Positions 17,742-27,468 of a stretch of 64,000 nt of DNA are shown here, in pieces (within the stretch, counting starts at the first letter, position 1; every line of letters begins with the position of its first letter). Both the position numbers and the translations under genes were made by a program. This stretch comes from Cerasicoccus sp. TK19100. Lineage in GTDB: Bacteria; Verrucomicrobiota; Verrucomicrobiia; Opitutales; Cerasicoccaceae. The notes beneath the pieces were generated by a model. It made no database searches. It was not told the origin of the DNA and saw nothing but the letters and a program-made list of their open reading frames with translations. Location of the stretch: NCBI RefSeq assembly GCF_027257155.1, contig NZ_JAPWDU010000001.1, positions 434,001 to 498,000 on the forward strand, in the 5' to 3' direction.

Positions 17742-18195
17742 GTTTAGCAGTCGATCCGTTGAGTATTCCCTTTTGGACCGCTTCGGCTTGATTGCTAAAG
17801 ATTGCCATGGCGGTGTTCATCGGCAGGAAGCCGAGTTTCTTGTAAAAGGGCTCCGCGCCCGGGTTGGCGTAGAGGATGATTTTCTTATGGTCGCGGGAGA
17901 GCTCCACGAGTTTTTCGATAATGCGTTTGCCGAGGCCTTCGCCTTGGCAATCGGGGTGGACGGCCACATCGCATATGTAGGAGCAGTCGGCGCCATCGGC
18001 CAAGGCGCGGCCCACAGCAATGATTTTTCCATCGCGGAAAACAAAGCATTTATAGCGACTGTTGCCAAAGACCAACTTGAGCGTTGCCGATGGCTTCTCG
18101 CCCAAGGGGGCAATGCGATACAGCTCCGATAGCTCGTGCCAGTCGATGGCTGCGTCATCGCATACCCAGGTAAGATCGCTGCTCTGCGTGGTCAT
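17734..18195 (-). CDS. GNAT-family N-acetyltransferase
   Basis: The 153-residue protein has the acetyl-CoA-binding motif A ([20 protein letters not shown]) with Q-x-x-G-x-G, then a helix and [11 protein letters not shown], the usual motif B. It should move an acetyl group to an amine on a protein or small molecule; the acceptor is unknown. It is a single gene, convergent with the GT2 gene. Confidence 0.9.
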   Translation of the reverse strand: MTTQSSDLTWVCDDAAIDWHELSELYRIAPLGEKPSATLKLVFGNSRYKCFVFRDGKIIAVGRALADGADCSYICDVAVHPDCQGEGLGKRIIEKLVELSRDHKKIILYANPGAEPFYKKLGFLPMNTAMAIFSNQAEAVQKGILNGSTAKPT

Positions 18196-18250
18196 TTCGC
18201 GAAAATATTCGCTGCTCGTATCACGTCAATGAACGCTTGAATTAACTTAC

Positions 18251-18280
18251 GAAAAAACGCGCCCCAAACAGGGACGCGTT
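18251..18280 (-). terminator. Intrinsic terminator of the acetolactate synthase gene
   Basis: Read leftward, 18271-18280 and 18256-18265 form a ten-pair stem with one G-U pair around a five-base loop (18266-18270). A U-run follows (18252-18257). It lies about 70 bases past the stop of the minus-strand acetolactate synthase gene and is a textbook intrinsic terminator. Confidence 0.88.
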
Positions 18281-18347
18281 TCGAAAAACTTTCGTTTGTC
18301 TCACAGCCATCGGCCATTGGCCGACTCTCCGGTGCAGCGGGACGCTG

Positions 18348-20123
18348 CTAGTCGGTGAGGATTTCCTTGGCGGACTTCTTCTGTGGGATGAACGGCAGCA
18401 CGTGCTCGGTGTAGGGCACGATGACGTCGAGCAGGAAGGGCCCGGGCGTGTTGATCATTTCTTCGATCGCTGCCTTGAGGTCTTCCTTCTTGTGGACGCG
18501 CTTGGCTGGGATGCCGAAGCCCTGAGCCACGGTGACGTAGTCCGGGTAAATGGCTTCCAGGTTGTCCGGGCCGCCGATGTTGTTCGGGTCACCAAGGATG
18601 GTGTGGCCGCGAACGCCGTCGTAGAAGCGGTCTTCCCACTGCACCACCATGCCGAGGTGCTGGTTGTTGAGGAGCAAAATCTTGGCGTTGATCTTCTCAA
18701 TCTTGGCGGTGGCCATTTCCTGAACGTTCATCAGGAAGGAGCCGTCGCCGTCGATGTCGACCACGACCTTGTCCGGGTGGGCAACGGCGGCACCGAGCGC
18801 GGCCGGGTAGCCAAAGCCCATCGTACCGAGGCCAAGGGAGCTGATGAAGGTGCGCGGCTCACTGATGTGGTAATACTGCGGTGCCCACATCTGGTGCTGG
18901 CCCACGCCGGTGGCGATAATGGCCTCACCCTTGGTGACTTCGAACAGCGTCTTAATCGCGTCCTGCTGGAGGATGTGCTCGCTCGGCTTGTAGTGGAAGG
19001 GATACGGGTGATCCTTCTTCCATTGGTCAATCGTGGCGAACCACTCACTCAGGTCGGGCTTTTTGAACTGCCCGGCCTTGATGAGCTCAATCATGCGGGT
19101 CAGCGCGTATTTGACGTCGGTGTAGATCGTCTGGTGCGCGAACTTGTTCTTGTTGAACTCGCTCTTGTCGATGTCGAAGTGGATGATGTGCGCATCGGGC
19201 GCAAACTTGGAAACGGTGCCGGTGATGCGGTCATCGAAGCGGGCACCGAGAGTCACGAGGACGTCGCTGTCGCACACGGCCCAATTACCCGCCACGGTGC
19301 CATGCATGCCGAACCAGTAAAGGCTCTGGTGGTGGTCTGCAGGGAAGGCACCGAGGCCCATCAAGGTGGAGGCAACGGGCGCACCGGTCAGCTCGGCAAA
19401 TTCACGCAGCTCGGGAGTCGACTCCGAGGAGATGATGCCGCCGCCGATGTAAAGCGCGGGTTGCTTGCTGGTTTCCAGCTTCTTGAGGACTTGGAGCAGC
19501 TCTTCGTCCGAGGCGTGGGGAACCGGGATCATGCCGGGGATTTCCACTTCCGCCGGGAAAACGGGCTCCCAGATTTTTTGCTGAACGTCCTTGGGAATAT
19601 CGATCACGACCGGGCCAGGGCGGCCGGTGGTGGCGATTTCAAAGGCTTTCTTGACGATCATGGGCAGCTCTTCGGCCTCGAGGACGAGGAAGCTGTGCTT
19701 TACGATCGGCAGGGTCATGCCGAAAAAGTCGGTCTCCTGGAAGGCGCTCTTGCCAATGAACTCCTGGAACACCTGGCCAGTAATGGCGATCAGAGGGATC
19801 GAGTCCATGTAGGCATCGGCAATGCAGGTGACGAGGTTGGTCGCGCCGGGGCCGGAGGTGGCCATACAAACGCCGGCCTTGCCAGTGGAGCGGGCATAGC
19901 CGTGCGCCATGAAGCCGCCGCCTTGTTCGTGGCGAGGGAGAATGGTGCGGATGTTCTTGGCGCGGGTCAGGGCTTGGTGCAATTCCATCGAAGCGCCGCC
20001 CGGATATGCGAAGACGACGTCGACACCCTCACGCTCAAGGCAAGCGACAAGCACGTCAGCACCTTTCATGGCGGGACCTTGCTCATCCTGTGGCGGGAAG
20101 TTAACGACTGATTCGGTTTTCAT
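18348..20123 (-). CDS. ilvB: Acetolactate synthase large (catalytic) subunit
   Basis: The 591-residue ThDP enzyme has the N-terminal PYR domain with the catalytic Glu in [17 protein letters not shown], a central FAD/TPP-M domain, and a C-terminal PP domain with [11 protein letters not shown] and a downstream asparagine region for Mg-ThDP binding. It condenses pyruvate units to acetolactate in Val/Leu/Ile synthesis. No small regulatory subunit (ilvN) adjoins it in this window, which is slightly unusual. Met19 is an alternative start. I found no T-box in the 200-base leader and no Leu/Ile/Val-rich leader peptide. A terminator follows. Confidence 0.95.
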   Translation of the reverse strand: MKTESVVNFPPQDEQGPAMKGADVLVACLEREGVDVVFAYPGGASMELHQALTRAKNIRTILPRHEQGGGFMAHGYARSTGKAGVCMATSGPGATNLVTCIADAYMDSIPLIAITGQVFQEFIGKSAFQETDFFGMTLPIVKHSFLVLEAEELPMIVKKAFEIATTGRPGPVVIDIPKDVQQKIWEPVFPAEVEIPGMIPVPHASDEELLQVLKKLETSKQPALYIGGGIISSESTPELREFAELTGAPVASTLMGLGAFPADHHQSLYWFGMHGTVAGNWAVCDSDVLVTLGARFDDRITGTVSKFAPDAHIIHFDIDKSEFNKNKFAHQTIYTDVKYALTRMIELIKAGQFKKPDLSEWFATIDQWKKDHPYPFHYKPSEHILQQDAIKTLFEVTKGEAIIATGVGQHQMWAPQYYHISEPRTFISSLGLGTMGFGYPAALGAAVAHPDKVVVDIDGDGSFLMNVQEMATAKIEKINAKILLLNNQHLGMVVQWEDRFYDGVRGHTILGDPNNIGGPDNLEAIYPDYVTVAQGFGIPAKRVHKKEDLKAAIEEMINTPGPFLLDVIVPYTEHVLPFIPQKKSAKEILTD

Positions 20124-20331
20124 TGTCTTCGATGTGTTTGGGTTATTTTCGGTGATGGAAAACCCTCCATGCTTGCCACCAGAGCAGCAAACGCAATCCC
20201 AAAGCGGGAAATCGGGCTTTTAGGGCGCGGGAAGTTAGATGGGGCGGGGAGCCCGGGCAAGGATATTATTGTGCATAAACTGTAACACGCCATCGCTTGA
20301 CAGGCGCACGTAATTCCGCACGCTTTAAGCC

Positions 20332-20574
20332 ATGAAATCGATAACGGCAACTTCGGCGCGTTCTGACCTGTATCGCCTGATCGATACGGCCAACGACACG
20401 CATGAGCCGGTTCAGATCACTGGTAAGCGCGGCAGTGCCGTTTTGGTTGCGGAGGAAGATTGGCGGGCTATTCAGGAAACGCTGCACTTGCTGAGCGTTC
20501 CCGGGATGCGCGAGTCGATCATCGAAGGCATGCGTGAACCGGTTGACGAATGCAGCCGGGAGATTGACCTGTGA
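20332..20574 (+). CDS. yefM: Antitoxin, Phd/YefM family
   Basis: The 80-residue protein has the YefM N-terminal DNA-binding fold (SITATSARSDLYRLIDTAN...EPVQITGKRGSAVLVAEEDW) and a helical tail that binds the toxin. It neutralises YoeB and represses the shared promoter. A TTGACA-like -35 lies at 20297-20302. The stop overlaps the GTG start of the toxin by four bases, the usual coupled arrangement. Confidence 0.92.
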   Translation: MKSITATSARSDLYRLIDTANDTHEPVQITGKRGSAVLVAEEDWRAIQETLHLLSVPGMRESIIEGMREPVDECSREIDL

Positions 20575-20834
20575 GCTACACGCTGGTCTACACCCGGCAG
20601 GCGCGAAAGGACGCCAAAAAGCTGAAAGGCACGCCATTGGCGGAAAAAGCCAAAGAATTGTTGGCCGTCATCGCGGAAAATCCCTTTGTCGAACCGCCGC
20701 CTTATGAATCATTGGTAGGCGACTTGAAAGGTGCCTACTCGCGGCGTATTAACATCCAGCACCGCTTGGTTTATCAGGTGCTTGAAGAAGCAAAAACCGT
20801 CAAAGTCCTGCGTCTTTGGACGCACTATGAGTAA
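20571..20834 (+). CDS. yoeB: YoeB-type mRNA interferase toxin
   Basis: The 87-residue protein has the RelE fold with the YoeB ending RLWTHYE, which carries the catalytic His-Tyr pair. Earlier residues include Glu and Arg in positions expected for RNA cleavage (SRRINIQHRLVYQV). It cleaves ribosome-bound mRNA when freed from YefM. It starts at GTG 20571. Its stop overlaps the next gene's ATG by one base, so the neighbouring reductase-like gene is in the same unit. Confidence 0.93.
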   Translation: MSYTLVYTRQARKDAKKLKGTPLAEKAKELLAVIAENPFVEPPPYESLVGDLKGAYSRRINIQHRLVYQVLEEAKTVKVLRLWTHYE

Positions 20835-21514
20835 TGAAAAAAGTCTGCATCGTTGGTGCCTCGGGGAAGCTCGGGCAATACATGATCACGCATTGCCTGG
20901 AGCGGGGCTATGAAGTCGTCGGCGTGTGCCGGCCGGAGAGCGTGGGCAAGCTCGATGCGGTTAAGGAACGCATTACCATCATTCCGGGCCGGACTAATGA
21001 CCGCGCGGTGATCGAAAAAGCGGTTGCTGGCTGCGACGGCGTGCTGGTGGTGCTGGTGCCGTGGGGCGTGGATGATTATTCCTCGGGCACGGCGCAGGCG
21101 GTGATGGATTTTGCCGAGCCTGGCGCACGGCTGATTTTCTCCTGCGGCTGGCACATTACCAAGGATGGTAAGGACCAGTTTTCCTTGCTCTTCAGAGTGT
21201 TCATCGCGGTTGTCACTTGGGGGGCGCGGCTGGTGAAATTTGCGGACATCAATGACCAAGTCGAGGCCTGCCGTCGCATCTTTGCCAGTGACACGCGTTG
21301 GACCGTTGTGCGCGGCAGTGATTTGGAGGAGGGCGAGAGCGAGGGGCTGCCGGTCTGGTCGCCGCACGTAGGCGACGCCATTCTCAAGAGTAACCGCACG
21401 CGCCGCATCGACTTCGCGTTGTTCATGGTCGCCGCGCTGGAGGACGATTCGCTGATCCACGAAGCCCCGGCGATTGTCAGTTGTCAATCGGCGTCGGCGC
21501 TGGCGCATCGTTGA
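20834..21514 (+). CDS. NAD(P)-binding protein, NmrA/atypical SDR type
   Basis: The 226-residue protein starts with a Rossmann glycine motif (VCIVGASGKLGQ) and continues as an NmrA-like atypical short-chain dehydrogenase with DGVLVVLVPWGV and an NDRAVIEKA acid-loop. No clear catalytic YxxxK is seen, so it may bind NAD(P) or act as a redox sensor rather than a dehydrogenase. Its start is fused to the toxin stop in TAATG form. Why it should be transcribed with a toxin-antitoxin pair is unclear. Confidence 0.8.
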   Translation: MKKVCIVGASGKLGQYMITHCLERGYEVVGVCRPESVGKLDAVKERITIIPGRTNDRAVIEKAVAGCDGVLVVLVPWGVDDYSSGTAQAVMDFAEPGARLIFSCGWHITKDGKDQFSLLFRVFIAVVTWGARLVKFADINDQVEACRRIFASDTRWTVVRGSDLEEGESEGLPVWSPHVGDAILKSNRTRRIDFALFMVAALEDDSLIHEAPAIVSCQSASALAHR

Positions 21515-21584
21515 GGCTGGGTTGAATGCCTCGCCTCGGTATGAAGTGCTTGCACTAGTTTGACCTGTGTCCTAGATCAATACG

Positions 21585-22739
21585 ATGCGTTTACTGGTAT
21601 TGGTTTTGTTTGCGGCGTTGGTTGCGCAGACTTCGTTTGGCGAAAAGCCTTTGCACATCGACACGGTGGTCATCCCGTCGAGGAATCACACCCGCATGCA
21701 GCCGGAGATCTTCTACGCCTTCAATTCGGCGACTCGGGAATACACACCCGACATGAAGATGACCTTCACGCTGTTCAATCCGTTTCAGGCGCGGTTTGCG
21801 GGGAAGTCCGCTGAGTCCCAGAAGGAGCTGCTCAGCCTGTTGCGCAACAGCGTGCCAGAAGTCATCGAGATCAAGCAGGACAATCCCAAGAGCACCGACC
21901 TGCACACGCTCATTCTGGAATACATTATGGCGCATCCGGAGTCGAACTTGGCGAAGACTTACCGCGCCATTGAGGACTTCATGGCCGACCACCAGTTTTT
22001 GGTCATCGAATCCAGCGACACTTACGGTGCGCATCCGATGTTTTACAAGGCGGACGTTACCACGATCGACACCCCGGATGGTGCGAACGAAATGGACATC
22101 ATCGAGACGATTTACGGGTTATTCTTTATCGATGCAGCTTTTGCTCAGGATAAGCTCGTCTGGGGCACCTGCCATGGGTCGCAAATCGGCTACATCCATT
22201 CCGGAGGCCAGCTTGGGCGGCTGTTTGAATTCAAAGACGGTGGCTACGGCGACACGGAGCTAAAGGTGAAAAAAGCCCCCGGATGCCCGGTGCAGGAGGA
22301 GACATGGCGCATTGGCAAGCATCTCTACACGCAAGACAAGGGCTCGAACTACAAGGACTACAAAACCATGCTCTACCCAGTGCCGGATGAGTTCGCCCAG
22401 GGCAAAGACATGGAGGGCAAATTCATTAACAAAGACTTCCAGCACTCGCTGGCCTTGGTGGAGCCAATACCGCAAGATATCGAGGTCATTTCTTATCATC
22501 CTCTCTCGAACTACGAGCAACTCGTCGCCGAGGGTGGAGCAGAGGCTAACCCGGATTTTGCTGAGGCGCTTAAGGACCAAAAAATCGTCGATGCATACAA
22601 ATATAAGACGATGATCGGCACGCAATACCACCCGCAGTATACCTACGACGATTACGACACCGACGTCGTTTTTGAATACCTGGTAGAGCGCCTGCACGAC
22701 CAATACGCCGAGGACGTGCCAACGGCCATTGCGCAGTAG
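21585..22739 (+). CDS. Secreted class I glutamine-amidotransferase-like protein with altered triad
   Basis: The 384-residue product has a signal peptide (residues 1-19). Inside it are a nucleophile elbow WGTCHGSQIGYIHSGG with Cys196 and a terminal QYHPQ with His349, the pattern of class I amidotransferases and C26 peptidases. The family usually has His-Pro-Glu there; this protein has His-Pro-Gln, so the third triad residue is replaced. It may be inactive or have a different acid. The substrate is unknown; export to the periplasm is unusual for such enzymes. Confidence 0.7.
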   Translation: MRLLVLVLFAALVAQTSFGEKPLHIDTVVIPSRNHTRMQPEIFYAFNSATREYTPDMKMTFTLFNPFQARFAGKSAESQKELLSLLRNSVPEVIEIKQDNPKSTDLHTLILEYIMAHPESNLAKTYRAIEDFMADHQFLVIESSDTYGAHPMFYKADVTTIDTPDGANEMDIIETIYGLFFIDAAFAQDKLVWGTCHGSQIGYIHSGGQLGRLFEFKDGGYGDTELKVKKAPGCPVQEETWRIGKHLYTQDKGSNYKDYKTMLYPVPDEFAQGKDMEGKFINKDFQHSLALVEPIPQDIEVISYHPLSNYEQLVAEGGAEANPDFAEALKDQKIVDAYKYKTMIGTQYHPQYTYDDYDTDVVFEYLVERLHDQYAEDVPTAIAQ

Positions 22740-22805
22740 CGTAGTCTAATGGGGTGGGGCTAACTTTACCCTTTAAACTTTTTCTTCCGCGTGCGTGCAT
22801 GGGGC

Positions 22806-23588
22806 ATGCGAATTTTATTCATCGGCGATATCGTCGGAAAGCCCGGGCGCAACTTTGTCAAAGCCCAGCTCAAGGTGCTCCGGGAGGAGCTGGAACTCGA
22901 CTTCGTCGTCGCCAATGGTGAGAACGCTGCCGCCGGTTCCGGCATCACTGGAGCCATCGCGGGGGAGATCCTTGATGCGGGGGTAGACGGCATTACGCTG
23001 GGCGACCACGTGTGGGACCAGCGCGGATTTGTGGATGAAATTGACTCGTTGCGCAGCGTCTGCCGTCCGGCGAATTTACCCGCGGAAAACCCCGGCCGCA
23101 CGCACCTCATTTTAGAAAGCAACGGCTTCAAGCTGGGCGTCTTCACCGTGCTCGGTCGGACCTTTATGAAGACCAATGCGGACTGCCCGTTCCGCTGCGC
23201 CGACCACCAAATCGGCGAGCTGCACGCCCAGTGCGACGCGATCCTGGCCGAAATCCACGCCGAAACGACCTCAGAAAAAGTCGCCATGGGCTGGTATCTC
23301 GACGGACGCGCGCAAATGGTTGTGGGCACGCACACGCACATCCCTACAGGTGACGCGACGATCCTTACACGGGGCACTGCCTACCACACGGACGCTGGCA
23401 TGACGGGCCCCTACGAGAGCATTCTGGGCCGCGAAATCCAGCCCATCGTCCTGCGCTTCCTCGACGGGCTGCCCCGCGTTTGGCCGGTGGCGAGCAACGA
23501 CGTGCGAATTTGCGGAACTTTGGTGGATATCGATGTCGAACAAGGCATCGCCACCAAGTGCGAGCAGTTCACCCTGCGCGCCCGCTAG
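22806..23588 (+). CDS. YmdB-family metallophosphoesterase (TIGR00282 type)
   Basis: The 260-residue protein begins MRILFIGDIVGKPGR and has N-G-E-N-A (NGENAAAGSG), DHVWDQ and GTHTHIPTGD, the metal ligands of this branch. YmdB of Bacillus hydrolyses 2',3'-cyclic nucleotides, and Verrucomicrobia homologues presumably do the same. The track start at 22791 adds five residues; ATG 22806 gives the family start. It is a single gene with a palindromic repeat behind it. Confidence 0.9.
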   Translation: MRILFIGDIVGKPGRNFVKAQLKVLREELELDFVVANGENAAAGSGITGAIAGEILDAGVDGITLGDHVWDQRGFVDEIDSLRSVCRPANLPAENPGRTHLILESNGFKLGVFTVLGRTFMKTNADCPFRCADHQIGELHAQCDAILAEIHAETTSEKVAMGWYLDGRAQMVVGTHTHIPTGDATILTRGTAYHTDAGMTGPYESILGREIQPIVLRFLDGLPRVWPVASNDVRICGTLVDIDVEQGIATKCEQFTLRAR

Positions 23589-23599
23589 GCGAAGTTTGA

Positions 23600-23705
23600 A
23601 CTACGAATATCGCCGATGGACGCAGATGCGGTTACTTTTGTTGGAGATTGCAGGGATAATGCAATTCACGGTTTGAAATCTGCGCCCATCTGCGCCATTC
23701 GTAGT
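23600..23705. repeat. 28-bp imperfect inverted repeat flanking a 50-base spacer
   Basis: Arms 23600-23627 and 23678-23705 match at 24 of 28 positions when one is reversed and complemented. The arms carry the CGCAGAT / ATCTGCG words common in dispersed bacterial palindromes that occur in many copies in some genomes. It lies between two genes on the same strand. It might be a REP/MITE-like unit and might pause or end transcription. Confidence 0.75.
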
Positions 23706-23732
23706 GAATAATTTGTTTCTAAATCCTTTTCT

Positions 23733-25904
23733 ATGACCGGCTTCGACACCCCATTCCCCGTAATTGCCATTGTACTGGCGGGGCTGGCGGCTATTGGTTG
23801 GACGCTTTGGAAAAGGCCGGTAGTCGCGCCGAATTCCGCTTGGGGGCTGGCTGCTTTGCGCGCGGTCGGGGCGATGTTGATCACGTTGCTCCTGCTCAAT
23901 CCTTTTGTGTCGCGGGACTACCCGGACGCCAGCCAGTTCGCCGTCGCGGTGGTGGGAGACGTTTCCCGCAGCATGGAAACAGCCGACCTGCCCGATAGCC
24001 AGACCCGCCTGAGCCTTCTGCAAAACGAGCTGGCACCGGACACTTCGGGCAATCTCTGGGCACGCCTGGCCGAGCAATATGTCCTCGAGCCCTCCACGAT
24101 TGCCGCTGATTGGCTGGCAGGGGCCGACTGGGCTCCACGCAACGGCGACACCGCCCTCGGCAACGGGCTTAACCAATTGCTTAACAGCCGCTCACCCGAC
24201 AATGCTCAACTGGGCGGCGCATTGCTGCTCAGCGACGGCATCAATTTACAAGGTGAGCGCCTGCCCGATGCAGCCATTGCCTGGCGTGATGCCGGGGTGC
24301 CGGTCACGGTAGTGGGCATTGGCGAGCCGACGCCGCCGGGCGACATCGCGCTGAAGTTTACCAACGCGCCGGAGTCCGCCGCACTCGGCGATCCGCTGGA
24401 GCTGCAAGTCGCGCTGAACAACTACTTTGGCGAGGCGCGCAATGTGGAGGTCCAGCTGTTTGCTGAAGACCGGCTCGTGGAGACGCAGGCCGTCCAATTG
24501 CCCGCCGGAGAGGAGAGCCAGTTGACCTTTTCGCACGTCCCCGAGGCTCCGGGCCTGCAGGTGTTTCGCGCGATGCTCAAGCAGCCGGCCACGGGCGATT
24601 TTAACCGCGCCAACGACTTGGATTACGCTGCGGTCGACATCACCATGCCGAAGAATCAGAGCTTGTTTTACCTCTCGGCGCGCTTGGGGCCGTTTTGGCG
24701 CTACTTGCAACAAGCTCTGGGCGAAGACGACCAATTACAACGCCAATGCGTGATCCAAACGGGCCCAGAGCGCTTCTTTCGCCAGGGATTCGGCGAGGAG
24801 GATGCGATGGACGAAAGCACAGCGGGCTTCCCCGAAAGCGCAGAGGAATTTTTCCCGCATGCCGTGCTGGTGGTCGACATTTCCGCCGTGAGTGCGATGA
24901 CGCCCGAGGCCCGCGAAGGCCTGCGCGAATACCTGCTGCGGCGAGGCGGGGGCGTGCTCTTTATGGGCGACCCTAACGCGATGCCGGACGATTTAAAACC
25001 GCTCTTGCCCGTCCGCGATGGTGAGCTGGGCCGCGTTCTTAAGCGCACGCCCATCGAGCTGGCGGCGCAGCCGGTGTTTCGCGACGCGGATGCCGGAGTG
25101 CTCTCGATGCCGCCTGGGCCGTATTTGCCCGAGGAGACGCTTTTCTTCCAACCCGCTGATCTGAGCCTGGGCGTGCGCGTGGCGGCAGAAACGGAGTCGC
25201 CGGGCTTGCCGGTGTTAACGGTCCATGCCTACGGTGCTGGCCGCGTAGCCTACCTCGGTACGGAGAGCACTTGGCGCTGGGCGCTCACCAGCGACCGCGA
25301 GCAGGAGCAGCACACCGCTTTTTGGCAACAGCTGATCGCCTGGCTGGCCACGGGTGGCAAGCCGCGCATCGAGCTGCCGATCCAGGGCGAGGTGGTTGAC
25401 TTGGGCGGCCCGGTCGCGCTCGATATCGATGTGCGCGGCAGTGATTTTCGTCCATCGGAAGATGCCCGGATTCGCGCGACGATTACCGCGCCCAATGGCG
25501 ATGTGCTGCCCGAAGTGGACCTGTTGCCGGAGTCGGCGGACCCCGGTCGCTTTGCGGGAGAGGCGCTGCTGGAGTCGCCCGGCGAATACCGCGTCGACTA
25601 CGCGATTGAATTTCCTGACGGAGAGACGCTCCAGCACACAGCCTATTTTGCGGCACACCGTGCGGGCCGTGAAGACGAGGATTTACGCTTCCGTGAGACA
25701 GCCTTGCGGGACTTGGCGCGGATCACCGGCGGCGAATATTTTAGCTGGGAGCAGATCGGCGAAATCGACGAGCTGATACTCTCGGACGCCGTGCCACTGC
25801 GCGAAGAGCGCACCTACTGGACGCGGAACGCGGCATTTCTTCTGGCCATTTTGCTGGTATTTGGCATTGAATGGTTCTGGCGCCGCAGCCTTGGTTTGCG
25901 ATGA
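23733..25904 (+). CDS. Membrane protein with von Willebrand A domain
   Basis: The 723-residue protein has two N-terminal membrane helices (about 8-26 and 40-60), then a VWA-like domain with metal-site DVSRSM at about 75-80. Beta-sandwich modules and an amidotransferase-like Rossmann segment follow (about 300-520). A C-terminal membrane helix lies near 697-715. The layout resembles BatA-like and related VWA membrane proteins of Planctomycetes and Verrucomicrobia. It is followed by a HEAT-repeat secreted gene with an ATGA overlap, so the two probably act together at the cell envelope. The ligand is unknown. Confidence 0.75.
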   Translation: MTGFDTPFPVIAIVLAGLAAIGWTLWKRPVVAPNSAWGLAALRAVGAMLITLLLLNPFVSRDYPDASQFAVAVVGDVSRSMETADLPDSQTRLSLLQNELAPDTSGNLWARLAEQYVLEPSTIAADWLAGADWAPRNGDTALGNGLNQLLNSRSPDNAQLGGALLLSDGINLQGERLPDAAIAWRDAGVPVTVVGIGEPTPPGDIALKFTNAPESAALGDPLELQVALNNYFGEARNVEVQLFAEDRLVETQAVQLPAGEESQLTFSHVPEAPGLQVFRAMLKQPATGDFNRANDLDYAAVDITMPKNQSLFYLSARLGPFWRYLQQALGEDDQLQRQCVIQTGPERFFRQGFGEEDAMDESTAGFPESAEEFFPHAVLVVDISAVSAMTPEAREGLREYLLRRGGGVLFMGDPNAMPDDLKPLLPVRDGELGRVLKRTPIELAAQPVFRDADAGVLSMPPGPYLPEETLFFQPADLSLGVRVAAETESPGLPVLTVHAYGAGRVAYLGTESTWRWALTSDREQEQHTAFWQQLIAWLATGGKPRIELPIQGEVVDLGGPVALDIDVRGSDFRPSEDARIRATITAPNGDVLPEVDLLPESADPGRFAGEALLESPGEYRVDYAIEFPDGETLQHTAYFAAHRAGREDEDLRFRETALRDLARITGGEYFSWEQIGEIDELILSDAVPLREERTYWTRNAAFLLAILLVFGIEWFWRRSLGLR

Positions 25905-27460
25905 TTTTTTGGAAACAACAGCGATTGAAAAAAGCTTTGCCATGGGCGGCCATGGCTTTGGCTGCGCCACTTTTTGCGCAAAGTAATGGCTTTGACCGCT
26001 CCATGCTGCCGCCGGAGCTGCTGCCACAGCCGCGACTTTCCGCCCAGGAGCAGGAGACGATTAACCGCGCGATGCAGGACCTGCAATCGGACAATCCCGA
26101 GATTCGCGCCGGGGCCGCCATGCTGCTGGGCAAATATCATGCGCCAGTCGCCAAGGCCGCGGTTATCGACGCGCTGGACGACCCTAGCGCCCGCGTGCGC
26201 CGCGCGGCATTGGTCTCGATTGCGGAGTGGCGCCATGGCCTGCCGTCGGACGCCGTGGAGCCGATCCTGATGCACATTGCCGATGAGGATGTGGAGGTCC
26301 GCCGGATGGTTTCCTCGATGTCGCCCCAGCTGATGAGCATTTGGCGCACGTCGCGCATGATTCGGCCCGATCTGAAAAACCGGCCAATGAATCCCGCCGT
26401 GCGCGAGGCGCTGCAACGCGCTTTTCAGGACGAAGACGCCGTCGTGCGGCGCAACATGCTGATCAATTTCAACAACCTCAATCTGCGCATCGAGCCCGAG
26501 GTGTTTATTGCGCTGCTCAGCGATCCCGACCGGGGTGTCCGCCTGGATGCCATCCCGCTCGCCATTGCTTACGCCGAGCCCCGTGATTGGCAGGCACCGG
26601 CGCAGAAAATCGTGGAGGGCGATGACGCGACCGCGCTGCAGCGATTGACCGCCGAGCTGGGCCGCCGGGGTTCCGAAGAGGGGCTGGAGCTGCTGCAACA
26701 AATTGCTGCCAGCGACAATACCGAGATCGCCGCCGAGGCGCATCTGGCTTTGTTCCGCTGGACGGGTGCGCCTTATGAGCTGGACTGGCTGATCAAGGCG
26801 CTCGCTGCCGACCGCCTTTCGCAAGACCAGGGGCAGCGGCTGATCCAATCGCTGCGCGGCTATCGTGAACTCGCCACACCGCTGGCACCGACTTTAACAG
26901 AACTGAAAAGTTCCGTGCTGCGCGCCGAAGCAGTCCGGCTTTTTCTCAACCTGAATCTGGCTGAGCAATACCCGGAAATTACGCAGCGCTTGTTGAGTGA
27001 TTCGAGCCAGGAAATCCGCACGATGGCGGTAACGCATTTTTACGCACGTGCGGACTTGGTGACCGATGACTTGGTGGTCTCGCTGCTCGATAATCCGTAT
27101 CCGGATGTGCGAGCATCGATGGTGCAACTCGCGATTCGGCAACCACCGGAGCAGGCGGAAAACATGCTCTTCGACCTGATGCTGGATGAATCCGTCGATG
27201 TGCGCATTGCGGCGATGGAGGCGATCAGCGCCATGCAATTCGAGGGGTGGACGGATGTCGTTGCCGCTTCGTTGGAAGACCCCGATCTGGCCATGCAGCG
27301 CAGCGCGGTGGTGATACTTTTGCGCGAAAGGCAGTTCCCGCGCCGGACCGAAATCCTGCGCGGCTACATCGAGGACAACCCGAAAAGCCCACTCGCGCCG
27401 CGTATCCGCACCGAGCTGGGCGGCGGCAAAGTCATCGAGATCGACATGAACAAGCTTTAG
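25901..27460 (+). CDS. Secreted HEAT-repeat protein
   Basis: The start at ATG 25901 overlaps the upstream TGA at 25902, leaving 519 residues. A signal peptide (about 1-27, ending APLFAQ) is followed by about ten HEAT-like helical pairs, seen in repeated segments such as DNPEIRAGAAMLLGKY, DPSARVRRAALVSIAEWR and ESVDVRIAAMEAISAMQ. It is a protein-binding scaffold in the periplasm, perhaps a partner of the VWA protein. A longer frame from 25871 is a less likely start because it would overlap the VWA stop more deeply. Confidence 0.85.
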   Translation: MIFWKQQRLKKALPWAAMALAAPLFAQSNGFDRSMLPPELLPQPRLSAQEQETINRAMQDLQSDNPEIRAGAAMLLGKYHAPVAKAAVIDALDDPSARVRRAALVSIAEWRHGLPSDAVEPILMHIADEDVEVRRMVSSMSPQLMSIWRTSRMIRPDLKNRPMNPAVREALQRAFQDEDAVVRRNMLINFNNLNLRIEPEVFIALLSDPDRGVRLDAIPLAIAYAEPRDWQAPAQKIVEGDDATALQRLTAELGRRGSEEGLELLQQIAASDNTEIAAEAHLALFRWTGAPYELDWLIKALAADRLSQDQGQRLIQSLRGYRELATPLAPTLTELKSSVLRAEAVRLFLNLNLAEQYPEITQRLLSDSSQEIRTMAVTHFYARADLVTDDLVVSLLDNPYPDVRASMVQLAIRQPPEQAENMLFDLMLDESVDVRIAAMEAISAMQFEGWTDVVAASLEDPDLAMQRSAVVILLRERQFPRRTEILRGYIEDNPKSPLAPRIRTELGGGKVIEIDMNKL

Positions 27461-27468
27461 ATGGAGCA

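Noticed and set aside
18402-20111. 569-residue open frame on the plus strand across the acetolactate synthase gene
   Set aside because: It is antisense to a full-length, motif-complete ilvB; its composition is a reading-frame shadow of a GC-rich gene.
20124-20331. Possible T-box or leader-peptide attenuator ahead of ilvB
   Set aside because: I found no T-box core sequence, specifier-loop or Ile/Leu/Val-rich short frame.
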